Assembly (NCBI RefSeq): GCF_000002995.4
Contig: NW_025062479.1
Coordinates: 1,757,721 to 1,821,720, forward strand
Source: Brugia malayi
Taxonomy: Eukaryota; Nematoda; Chromadorea; Rhabditida; Onchocercidae
Length of the DNA stretch: 64,000 nt
Direction of reading: 5' to 3'
The notes beneath the pieces were generated by a model, which did no database searches, was not told the origin of the DNA, and saw nothing but the letters and a program-made list of their open reading frames with translations. Position 1 is the first letter of the stretch; every line of letters starts with the position of its first letter. The position numbers and the translations under genes were made by a program. Below, piece by piece: positions 13,338 to 25,203 of this stretch.

Positions 13338-16300
13338 GTAATATTCAATTCTATTCCTTTTTATTCCTATTTTATTATTCCTTTACATTAATTAATTCAT
13401 TGCTTCGATTGTAAAAATCGTCAAAATTACTTTGTCATGGAATAATGAAAAATTTTTCTATTATTAGTTTAATTATTTAAAATTAATTAACAAGTTTAGA
13501 TGAATGTATTTTATATGATATGATAAACAGTTGAGAAAACTGTTAGATAATTGAATGATTAAATAAATGAATAGAAGAAATGTAACATATAATATATAAT
13601 GTAATTAATTAAATAATCATTTCCATTTAATTATTTAAAAAATGAAATATAATTATGATGAATTAAATTAAGGAAAGTATGCATATGCATGTACATATAA
13701 TTGTACAAATATAGTTTTAGTGATGTGAAATGTTCTTGAAATTTATGACAAATTTTAATAGCTTTAAAATTTTTTTTTTTAAAAAATATGTCACATACTT
13801 TGATCGAATAAATAAAAATACCCATATACACACACATGCAAATGTGCGTTATACATCAATTTTTTCTTCTTTTCTAGGGTAATTTTCAGCTTTTTTTACA
13901 TAATTAATACTTTCCCTTATTATTTTAGTCTTTAAGCTTTTTTTTTAAACAAATATTTTAAAATATTTTGCTAATGTTTTCTTAACTTTGTTTTGCTCTT
14001 TTTAATCTATGTAATAATATATTTTTCTTACTCATTTTTCATCATCTTTCAGTACATTTTACTTTTTCATATGATTCATTGTCCGTTAATTGATAAAAAT
14101 TCTATAGTAATTAATATTTGCTTTTAAAATTAATAATAATTCAACTTTATGCCGTTGATTGAACAAATTGAAGCAAAACTTTTCCAAAAAACCTTGAAAA
14201 TATTGGGAATATTATAATTTTGGATTATTATAATTTAATAATTTATGCAATGAAACTTTTGAGTTCATTTTTTTAAAAAAAAAAAATAAACCGTATTTTG
14301 GAATATCTTTACAACTGTGTAAATCAAATTTATGAACATTTGAACTTTTTTCTTTTTAATCTGAATCATAATAGTAATTTAATATTATTTATTATAAAAT
14401 GATATATAGAATAAACTTTATTAAATTACCTACAAAAGCACCAAAATTTTCAATTTTTAGATTTTTTATTCTGTATTTCAATTCGATCAATTTTAATCAT
14501 TATCATTTTAATTTGTTCAAATATATCTCAAAACCGATATATTGCAGCAGTTGACACTTCCGACATTGTTGACATTGTTAACACTGTTAAAACCATTATA
14601 ACACAATGTGTAACATTTTAATCAGATATTGCAAAGAAAAAATAAATAAATAAATAATTGAAAAAAAAATTTTATCGAAATTTAAACATTTCATGCATCA
14701 CTCTTATGCTTTCTATAATAATCTGATATAGAATTTTAAAAATTTATAAGTTATACGATCGTTCGTTCTGTTACTAATTTGTATGCTACAAAATATGAAA
14801 TATCAATGAAAAATTAAATAAATCATAATAATAAACTATTAAGTGAATTCAAAAAAAATGGAAAGAGGAAAAAAACTTTTATAACATTCATTTCATCTAT
14901 TAAAGAAAAAATAAGTTATACAATTTATTATTGCTAGTAAATAATTCAATTATTTAATAAATAATCTATTTTTATCACTCATATAATCTTTATGATTAAA
15001 ATTTATAATGCTACCATTTAATCTTTAACTTTTTATCACTTTAACAATCATAATCCTTTTCTTCTTTTTTTTAAGTGCATAAAAATTGATCGTTGAATGA
15101 AGTATTAAATATATTTTATTGAAAAGAAATGAAAATAGAAAATTAAAAGATACGAAAGAGAAAAGGAAGAAAAAAAAAAAAGAGGAGTATTTTTTATATA
15201 TGATATTTAAAGTATATTATTATATATGTATAGAATATATATATTTTATATATAATATATATTTATGGGTATGTTTGATATATGTGCACGGGCATATTAT
15301 ACATGGATGTACCGGAAGTGTTCATGGTCATCATATGGCTCTTTCATCCAAAATTGTCATTTCTTCACAAACGCCCACTCATTCCTTCATTCATAATAAT
15401 TTCGTGCCTTTTTTTTTTTCTACCTAATTCCCAAATTTGCTTATTACATTTGTCGTATGAAGTGATCATGTTATTATATCTGTAAGTTCTTTCTTTCTTT
15501 TCTTTTTTTTTTCTCCCTCGATTTCTCTCTCTCTCTTTTTTACTTTTTTTTTTTGTCCTTCATTTGTGAAATTTTGTGATATTTGCAATTATGATAGTAT
15601 CATCATTTGCTATATGATCGTTTCGTGTATTTTATATTTGTTATAATTATTGAAAATATAATTGAAATTGAAAATTTCAAACAGGAATAATTAATGAAAA
15701 CTAATTTTTTGACCTGATAATAGTGATGGTTAAGGAAAATTATGTGAAATTATTTCATATTCTAATGTAGTAAATTTTAAAAATTTTAATGATTGAATGG
15801 TATTAAATGATTAATTTAATTTTGTTAAAAAAAAAAACTTTATTTAATCATTTGTTTTTACCAGATTTTTTCACTTTACCAGAAAATACTGAAATTTACA
15901 ACTAAAAGCAGATAATAATCTTTTATTAAACAATAAAACCATATAAAATAATTCAATAATTTTAGTAAATTCAATATCGATTTATAACATTTTCTTATTT
16001 TTGTAATGTTTATCAAAGAATGAGAATTAAAAACTTTTGTTAAGCAACGGCTGTTTTCGATTCTCTTTTTTCTTTTCCTTTTTTTTTTTTTATTTTTTAT
16101 AAGTTTGACGAAATTATCGTCTCACCACCTGTTCAAATAAACATTTCAAAAAATCGTCTAGAAGATGAATTTTATTATTCAGGTTATTTTTTTTTTCATT
16201 TTGCATTATTTTAGTGTTAAATTTGCAATTATTTTTTTAAAAATATGAGAAAAATTTTCGCCAAAATATTTCATTCACAAGTTGTACTGAAAATTTTATT

Positions 16301-16637
16301 TAATGATTTTAACAGATCTGTTTTTTTTGTTTTTCACAACATGGAATGAAATTAAACATGGAATGAAATTAAATGTCTTTACATATGAAACAATTCTTTT
16401 TCTTTCAAATTTAATTGAAATATTTTGAATTTGATTTTCTACTACTATTAAAATTTCAAGAAAAAAAAAAAACCTATAAAAATTATAATACTTGTAAATA
16501 GTGAAACTGTGAATCAAGTAGACAAGATTAATATCTTAAAAAAAAAAAAAAAAAAAATGATAAAAAAAGTTTAAAAAATTGTTAGTTACATGATAATGAC
16601 AATATTTTATGAAGTAAGAAATTCTTCGTTTTTTTTT

Positions 16638-16738
16638 TTTCTTCCTTCCTCTCTCTCTTTCCTTCTCTCTCTCTCTCCATGTTTTTCTCTCTCTCTTTCC
16701 TTCTCTCTCTCTCTCCATGTTTTTCTCTCTCTCTCTCA
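16638..16738. repeat. CT-rich minisatellite, 38-bp unit
   Basis: CTCTCT stretches broken by CCATGTTTTT; the unit repeats with a period of 38 bases (CCATG at 16677 and 16715), giving slightly more than two copies. The complementary frame encodes Arg/Glu-rich low-complexity peptides that are not credible proteins. Confidence 0.8.
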
Positions 16739-17024
16739 CAACTAAATGCATTACGGTAGTATTTTAGAATGTTCAGTAAAGTGCAAGGATTTTTAGATAT
16801 CGCTTGCTGTTTAATGATTTCATCGAATTCAACATCGTTCAATTGATCATTTTATTCTATCATTTAACAACGGTTGTGCAATTTTTGTTTCACTTTTAAA
16901 TTTAATTTGTGATTTTCACATATTTTTGCCACTTCCTTTTGAGATACATAAATGAACGATCGATGAAATTTGTTGCATATTTTAATATAGGATCTATCCA
17001 ATAAATATTTATTGAATTTATCAT

Positions 17025-17142
17025 CTTAATAATAACAATAATAATATTATTATTAATAATTAATAATAAAAGTAATGATAACAACAATAATAATGATAAT
17101 ACTAAAATAATAATTAATGCTAGTAACAATGATAATAGCAAA
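17025..17142. repeat. Degenerate (AAT)n array
   Basis: AAT/ATA triplets with AAC, GAT and AGT variants; opposite orientation to the arrays at 18101 and 20806. Confidence 0.75.
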
Positions 17143-17531
17143 TAGTCATATTAATTGTTTCTATAACTAATTATCATAAATGTTTATTGAAACTCTTGCA
17201 GCCAATAACAAGTTAGTCCTAAAATTATATTTATTTGCCATTCTCATTACCAAAAAAAAAAAAAAATGATTATTGAAATAATTTGATTGAGACATTTAAA
17301 AATAACATCAGATTAGAGATGAGTAAATAATTAACGGCAGGATATATGATGCCAGGATGTTCTACATTCGTCAAATTCTTAGTTTTAAGCATGTATGTCT
17401 TAGAATGCTTTTTTTCTTCTTCAATTGAATTATTTATTAGCATGAAGTTGTAATTTGTTGCTAAAGGTTGAATTTTAGAAAAGACATCAAGTCATATATC
17501 ATTAAAAGGATGTAAAATTTTGATTAATTAT

Positions 17532-17549
17532 TATCATGATATCATGATA
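17532..17549. repeat. 18-bp perfect palindrome
   Basis: TATCATGATATCATGATA reads identically on both strands and is itself made of overlapping ATCATGAT units. Short enough to be chance in such DNA. Confidence 0.7.
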
Positions 17550-18100
17550 TTAGATAATATATTCAATTATTCATCTAATTTTTTTCATACATTTGATACA
17601 ATTCTAAATCTATCATTACGTTTAGAACTCGTAAGTGATCTGTGATAATAAGTAATTTTACAATAACCAATATATATAATTAATAACTCATTCTTCATAA
17701 TAATTACCATTAATAATCATATATATTCGTAAATAATTTGGTTTTGTAATTATCTATTCCAACAAAAACTAATACTTGAATGGTCTAGGTAAATAATTTT
17801 CTCTTTTGCAATTTTCTTTTTTTAAATTGAACCTTTTAGTACTACTTTTTAAATTATTTCATTTAAAAGTCATAGTTGATTTAATATACTTAACTTAAAT
17901 TTTAGTAAAAATATTAACAAAAAAAAAAAAAAAAAAATGAATAAAATGAAATAATTCCATCAGAAATATTATAAAACAATCAATTACGCTTTGGATTACA
18001 ATTGATGTGATATAATTTTGTTACAATTATTATACAAATATTCAATAATTAGTCTAAATATTTTCATTTTTTTCTTCAAATTCCATCATCTTCACCTTCA

Positions 18101-18450
18101 TGATCGTTATTGTTATTATTATTATTGTTATTATTTTTGCTGTTATTATTATGATTATTATTATTTTTTTGTTATTATTATTATTATTATCATTATTATC
18201 GCTGTTATTATTATTATCATTATTATCGCTGTTATTATTATTATTATTATGATTATCATTATTATTATTGCTGTTGTTATTATCATTATTATTATTATTA
18301 TCGCCATCATTGTTATCATATTACAACATTATGATACAGCAATATTTCAAAACTAATCCAATATCGCAACATGTATCGTATTGTATGTAGCACATCATCA
18401 TCATTATTATCATCCTTTTTATCATCATTGTTATCATCATCACCATCATC
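18101..18450. repeat. Degenerate (ATT)n/(ATC)n compound array
   Basis: From 18101 to about 18330 the sequence is ATT/TTA triplets with GTT, GCT, ATC and ATG variants, including a near-duplicated segment containing TTATCGCTG. After about 60 bases of unique DNA a shorter ATC-rich array follows (18396-18450) and runs into a CT-rich tract. The long frame across it (poly Ile/Tyr) is a repeat artefact. Confidence 0.8.
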
Positions 18451-19340
18451 TCTCTCTCTCTCCCTCTCATTCATTGTTCTCATCATCTCATATTTCTTCA
18501 TTCTTCCTTTTCCCCTCCTTTTCTTTTTCGCTTTTCTTGCTCCCCGCATCTCATCCATTTCTCTTCTTCATAACATTATGCTATTTTTCAGCTTTTCAGC
18601 ATTTATCATAAGCTAATCTTATATTTTAGACAATATTATCATTTGTAATTCGCTATAATCATTGAATATATCTTTTATGATTGATATCACTGATAGATAG
18701 ATCAATGTGTGAATATATCAGTACAATCATTACTGATAAATGTTTTCTTTTTTAAATAATTTCGTAACTATGATTGATATGAAATTTATCAAAGAAAGAT
18801 GATATGATTGGTTGGTTTATTATTTGTAACGTATATTATTTGGTGAATCAGTCCTTTTAAAGCATGAGTCACTGATAAGGAAAATACAAATTGTAATCAA
18901 GCAATTATTAGTTAACAACATTTACCTACTCTCGATTCATCATTTATTTATTATTCTTCCATTAAATGAATTTTATAGACAAAAATTAAAATATTAGAAC
19001 CAGACTAATTTAATTTGAATTATTTACAAAATAATAAATTTGAGTAATCGAAGAAAATTTATTTTAAAACAATTTATGATTACTGTTGATAAACTGTTCT
19101 AATCAATATATGAAGTTATAAATTAGAATTGGGTAACAAATCTTGTGAAATTCTTGTTTAGCAAAACAGATTGATGTCTGTGTTTTAGTGTGAAGTTATA
19201 TCACTACTGATGACAATATAATCCATGTTGAATTTTAGTTAGCAAACTATAAAAATTTAAAATTTAATTGATATGAACTGATAATTGTTTAAATATTTTC
19301 CAACCTTCTTAGCTTCTTAAATTTATTATCATAATTTTTA

Positions 19341-19362
19341 TACTAGCAAATTATTGCTAGTA
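19341..19362. repeat. Short perfect inverted repeat
   Basis: TACTAGCAA, four bases, then TTGCTAGTA: a 9-bp stem with a 4-base loop. No gene context; likely chance or a cruciform-prone site. Confidence 0.6.
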
Positions 19363-20415
19363 CAATGATAAATTAATTTCACCTTATTTGTTCTATTTAT
19401 CTTATTTTAATAATTCATTTATTCAATCATTTAATGTTTTAAATCCTAATCGTATATATTATTTTAATTAACTGTATAATAATTTATTTATTTGCTTATA
19501 AGTAACGCTACTTGAAATAATTTTTTAAGAAAAGATATTTTGCTATAATATGATAATAATATGAAACTTTTATAAATATGACAACGATAAGTTTAGTTGT
19601 AATCATTGATGTGACCTTTAATCGGATGTTGCAAATACTAATTGGAATATGTTTGTATCGTTTATCCAAAAGATTTTACTATAGCTTTTCAATTTGCACT
19701 GAACAATCACTGTATGTATCGGATGTTCAATCTTGTCACCTTTCTCCTCATCCTTCTCCTCTTCAATTTTCCCTTTCTTTTTTCTATCTTCTCAACTCCT
19801 CCTCTTCACCTGAAATGTCCTTGTATCTCTCTATTGTTCATATTGTTTATCATTGCAAGGTAATTGTACCTCCAAAATCTACCTTTACAATTATCCCTTA
19901 TCTTCGCCGTCTCATTCATTTCATATCTCATTCGTTGTCCTAAATAACAATCATCAATTTGCAACAAATCTATGCTATATTAACATTCTTATTTTTCATT
20001 TAATTTCAATTCATCTTTTATAATTTCTTTAACAACTAATTAAGATCACAAAAAAAAAAAAAAAAAAAAAATTAAATAAAACGAGAATGACAAAGCGACA
20101 AATAGAGATACTTCTCAATCAAAAAAAAAAAAAAAATTAACTTTTAATTGAGCTAAAATAATAATGGAATTTGTTTAACTTTAAGCTAAAGTATTAAATA
20201 TTTGAATAATTGAAAAGACGATGGAAATTTTCTATTGATTAAACATTGATTATTTTGAAAATTTTCCAATACTTTATGTTTATCCTTTTCACCTTTTCAT
20301 TGTATGTGCTTTTAAGAGAAAATGATACCTTGCAGTTATATGCATTGCTTTTGATAATAGTTTCTGATAAAAGCTGATAATAGTTTTAAATACCCAAAAT
20401 CAAATTCACACTTTC

Positions 20416-20447
20416 TTCAAATTAAGGCATTACTGCCTTAATTTGAA
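20416..20447. repeat. Perfect 14-bp stem, 4-base loop
   Basis: Left arm TTCAAATTAAGGCA at 20416-20429, loop TTAC, right arm exact complement at 20434-20447. It contains a GGC/GCC pair block, so it is more stable than random A+T-rich hairpins here. Too short for a normal microRNA precursor, and no poly-T run follows closely. Confidence 0.8.
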
Positions 20448-20805
20448 TTTCGGCTGTTATTAAATTCGACTGCTATGTACAAACAATACTCTAACTTTTG
20501 TCAGTAATGATGATTTGAAAGTATTCGAACGTCTTGAAGCATTTATAAATTCTTTTCTTTTTGTATGAACATTAAGTAGTCATAAATGTTATTGCATTAA
20601 TTTTTTAGTAAAAAAAAAATTTTTTTTTGCTGATTAAATTTATTATGAAAAAGCTTATCTGAAAGTTATTATTTTTTTATTGATTGAAAATTTGTCACAT
20701 GTATCCTAAATTTATATTAAATCATATCAAATACTAATGTCCACTATTTAATATAATTAATTAACACTTTCATTAAAATAATATATCATCGTTTTATGAA
20801 ATCAT

Positions 20806-21141
20806 TATTGTTACTATATTGGCAATAAAAATTATCATTCTTAATTATTATTTATTATTATTAAATATTTATTATTTTTTATTTTTTACTATTATAATTA
20901 CATTATTACGTTATTATCACTATTGTTATCATTATTATTATCATTGTTATCACCATCCTTATCACCGTTATTACTACTATTATTACTTTTATCAGCATTG
21001 TTACCGTCATTATTATAACTACTGGCATTGTTATATTTATCATAGTTCTATTAGCATTATTATTATTATCACGATTATTATTGTTATTACTATTATTATC
21101 ATCGTCATTATCATTATTATCATTACAATCATTTTGCAACA
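20806..21141. repeat. Degenerate (ATT)n array with GCAACATTAT flank
   Basis: About 330 bases of TTA/ATT triplets with ATC, ACC, GTT and GCA variants. Its right flank TTTTGCAACATTAT resembles the flank of the 18101 array (ATTACAACATTAT), suggesting related copies rather than independent expansion. Both long frames crossing it are artefacts. Confidence 0.75.
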
Positions 21142-24100
21142 TTATATTGTTTCTATATGTGTAAAAATTATTACATTTCTGAAGTTTTATTTTTGAAGTA
21201 CAATTTATGAAAGAAATATTTGGCATTTTTAGAATATTCATGATAGAAAAAAAAAAATTGGGAAAGAAAAAATTTCCAACAAATAACATTTTGTATTACG
21301 GTAGAATATTCGTTGAATCGTTAATCAAATTGTGCCCGAACATAATTTATGATAAATGCAACAAATGGGGAAGTGGTTGAAAATGTCTTAGTTTTATTTT
21401 AACAATCTTCAAAAGAAAGAAAAAAAAAAAAAAAAAACGATATAAGCAATTTTGAGGTCAACTAGCTAGCATATGTTTACTTCGATATTTTCAAAGTTAA
21501 AATTTACACTGCTGCGCTATTTAATGCAAAGCAATATGTTTGATCAAGGAATGGATTAATCATAGAATTTGAAATCGTTAATTGCAAGAATATCTGAAAT
21601 TTCACAAATTGATAATGTGTATGTTAGGTAGACTATATTTATTCGTTATATATGACAAATAAGATTTTAATTATGGAATTAGGATTATAAAATTATAAAA
21701 ATCTATATTTTATAATTATTCATTTGTTTGTTCCACTCTTGTAATAAACTTCTATAAGGAAATACCTTTTTTTTCCTTTTTGTTTTTTTGGAAAAAAAAT
21801 TATATATAAATGTAATACTGTATTATCAGTCAATAATAAAAGTAATAAATGGTAATTAGATTATATTTTACACAATATTACAGATTAAATAACTGATAAT
21901 ATTACTTAAAAGATGATAATGGTATTTTTTCTTTGGATCATACCAAACTAATGTTATCATTATCTTGATAATACTGTTTCATGAAATCTAATGTTTTTCA
22001 CTATCATTTAATGTTTCATAAATCTTAAAAATATCTGAAATGTGCATGTATAAATAAATAATTGATTTCATGTCCCATTAACTTATAATTAAAAATACAA
22101 CAAATTCTGTTTTTTTTTTTTCATCTTTACTTTTCGTAATTTTTTCTTTTTTTTTCTTTGTATCTTTTTAACTAATATAATGAATCTTTTTCATTTCTAC
22201 TTTTTGTTTTATAATTTTGGTAGGTCTAATAAATGCGATTGCTGCATTAATTAATTTTTATTGAGTAATTTTATAATAAAAAAATAAACATAAAATTATA
22301 ACATTAATCAGTTGGTGATATTGAACAATCCTAATTTTTTTTCTCCTTTCGTATTGACATAGTATTGACATGTCTTATTACTGATCCAGTTTTTGACATT
22401 TACCTAATCATAGTTGTATACATTTTACTTAATAAATAAGCAACTATTGTATGCTTCAACATTTATTACCTGTTCAGTAAACATTTGTTGACATTATTTC
22501 CTTTTATGAATTTTAATTTATTGCTACAATTTTAGAAATTTCTTGCAATCATTTTGTTATATAATATTCAAAATGCAAAGGAATTGCAAATAATTATGCT
22601 TTGATTTTCTTTTTCGTTTTTTTTTTTTTTTTTTTTTTTTGGATTCAAATGAATTTTAAAGTTTCATTTTTAACCCTTTTTTTCATTTTTTTTTTCTTTT
22701 TACATTTTAAAGAAACCAACAGGATCTTTTTTTTTTTCTTTTCTGCTCTTTTTAGCTAATACATATATTATTATGGACAAAATTTTTGCTAAATTTTGTT
22801 ACAAGTTACGGTTTCATTGATTGATGTAATTTTGTGTAATTTCAACAATTCAGTTTTTCGAACGCAAAGAAAAATATTGATAAGCTGTTATCATTACAAA
22901 ATAGCGTCCTTATCGAAATGCAATCTGTTAAATTCCATTAGTTAAAGAAGAAAAAAAAAAACAGAAAAGAAAAAAACTATCAAATAATTTAGAAATTATC
23001 AAATAATTTGTTCCATAGTGTCTAAAACACAAAAAAAAAAAAAAAGAATTATAGTTTTTTTTTTTTTTTTTACTAAGTATCGAAGTCATAGAGCTATCGT
23101 AATTTCAAGTGTGATTTTCCAAAGGACACCTTTAGTGGTGACCTTGTTCACAATGCATCTCCCACTTCCTCTATTCATCCGATCTTCCATCCTCTTTCCT
23201 CTTTACTGATATTGAAACTTTTTTTATTGAATTTTGCATCATGAACAGTCGTTATGGATGAAGAATTTTTTTTTTTTAAAGTTCATGAGAATTACGTGAA
23301 TTGGTTCTTAAACTTTTTAGTTTTTTAAATTCCTAAATTCTACACTTGACGTTAAAGTTACGTGTATGAAAAGTTAAATTTAACATTAATCAATCAATAG
23401 TTTTTTATGTCACATAATTCTATAGTTATATAGTTATTTTATAGTTTTTTTTCTTTTTTGAATACGAAATATTTCTTAAATTTATAAAGTTACTAATATA
23501 TATTTAAAAGCATATTCAATGTATTAAACTTTATTTTCTTTTTTTTTTTTTCAAAGTCTCACACAATTTCTTATTGATTGATGCAATTTCCCACATTAAG
23601 TTTAACATATAACACAATTAATTTCATCGAAATTTTCATTTTGATTATTTTTAATTTATTAGTTGTGCTACAATTTGCTATTCATATTTGCTTTGAATTT
23701 TAAAAGTTAGAAATAATTAATTAGTATTTGCTGATAATAAAATTATCAACTGATTTCATATCTAATTAAAAAAAAACAGTTAACATTTGGTGATAATAAT
23801 ATTATATAATAAATCGTACGGTAGACAAAAAGTATGACAAATTATGCATGATTGCTATTACACTAAGAGAAAGAAAGGGAGAGAGAAAAGAAGAAAGAAC
23901 GAGAGAGCGAAAGAAAGAAAGAAGAGATTGCTTTATCCAATCAATTTTAAGTGAAACTGTAATAATAGCTATTAACTGATATGTAAGTTTAAAAAAAGTC
24001 TTTATTGGTTTAAAATAAATATTCAAAAAATATTAATCACTGTAGAAAATGATTTCATAAACATTTTTATCAAATTGAAAAAAAACTTAGAATAAATGAT

Positions 24101-25203
24101 TCTTTTTTTATTTTCATTTTTTTTTCTCTAGTTTCATTTTAATTGATTGTTGAAAATAGCTAAAAAAATTTTTGATATGGATGATTGCTAATTGAACAAA
24201 TTGATTCGTTTACTTTTCTCACTCATACCATTTCATTACGTTTTGTTTACCATATTTCCGTATTTTCATTACTTTGCATAAAGTTAGTTTAAAAAAAAAA
24301 AAAAAAAAAAACCAATTATTCAATTTTTTTTTCTTTCTTGAAAAGAAGGCAATATTTGACTATTATTATGAAAATTCATTTTTTTTTTTTTTTTTGAAAA
24401 ATGTTATTTGATGATTTATATGCTAATTTTTTCACCTTCATTCTTTTTTTTAGAAAAGTTGCTGCATGGTATGTTTCATGAATCAGTGGATAGCAAATGA
24501 ATTCAATATAAGCATTATTATTATTAATATTATTATGATTATTGTTATCGTTATCAACTATATAATTTGATAGTTGTACTATTATGTGAAATTTTTATGA
24601 AATAATTTATGTGACAATTATTATGTGGAATAGTTACATGCATTTGAAATTTTGATAATGAAATATAACGATCAATTATGCTTTAAGTATAGATTTATGA
24701 TTTTAAATAGGTTTATTTTCAATATTTTTTTTTTGGAGCTGTTTTTGTTTTTTAAATAGTAGGATATGCTCTAAACATTTTTAAAATTCTATTAAAGCTT
24801 ATTTTAATTGAAATGTTCCATTTGGTTTTATCCAAAAATAAAAACAAAAAAAACAGAAATGCAAGAAATATTCGATAACAATCTTTAAAAATTTTCGCTT
24901 TTTTTTCACTCACCGTTGATTTTTTATTTTAATAAAAATTACAATATCTATTTTTAAAAGAAAAATCAAAGTGAATGTAAACTCTTCGTTTTCTCTGAAA
25001 CTGTTATTTTTTTTCTTTTTTTTTTTTTTACTTCTAAAAGAATGATTAATGCATATTGTGAATTAATTTATTCAATTTTTAATTGATAAAATTCAAATTT
25101 TTCAGTATTCCCTATATTTTTTGGCAACTCTGAAGTGATAAAAAAAATCAAACGAATTTCAACTTTTCGGTAAAACGCATTATTAAAAGGGAAAATTAAA
25201 GGA

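Larger units (their letters stand above)
6632..25203. other. 18.5-kb gene-poor intergenic region
   Basis: I found no exon series with conserved protein similarity on either strand. The region holds poly-A/T tracts, degenerate ATT-type arrays, CT-rich tracts and a few short direct or inverted repeats listed separately. Slightly less A+T-rich patches occur near 9660-9780 (with a CACGTG core near 9765), 11640-11900, 15285-15380, 17320-17400 and 23080-23210; these could be regulatory DNA of the ETS gene, lone exons or non-coding RNA, but nothing in them is recognisable. Confidence 0.6.

Noticed and set aside
16536..16842. Arg/Glu-rich minus-strand ORFs
   Set aside because: They are translations of the CT/GA minisatellite at 16638-16738.
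18018..18356. 112-codon plus-strand ORF
   Set aside because: It is a translation of the degenerate ATT array (Ile/Tyr/Val runs) with no domain and no splice context.
19578..19943. 121-codon plus-strand ORF, Ser/Leu-rich
   Set aside because: The region is a pyrimidine-rich tract; no conserved motif, no convincing splice partners, and an overlapping second frame is also open.
20819..21289. 125- and 127-codon ORFs on opposite strands
   Set aside because: Both run through the same triplet array; Tyr/His-rich and Asn/Asp-rich low complexity is what the repeat predicts.
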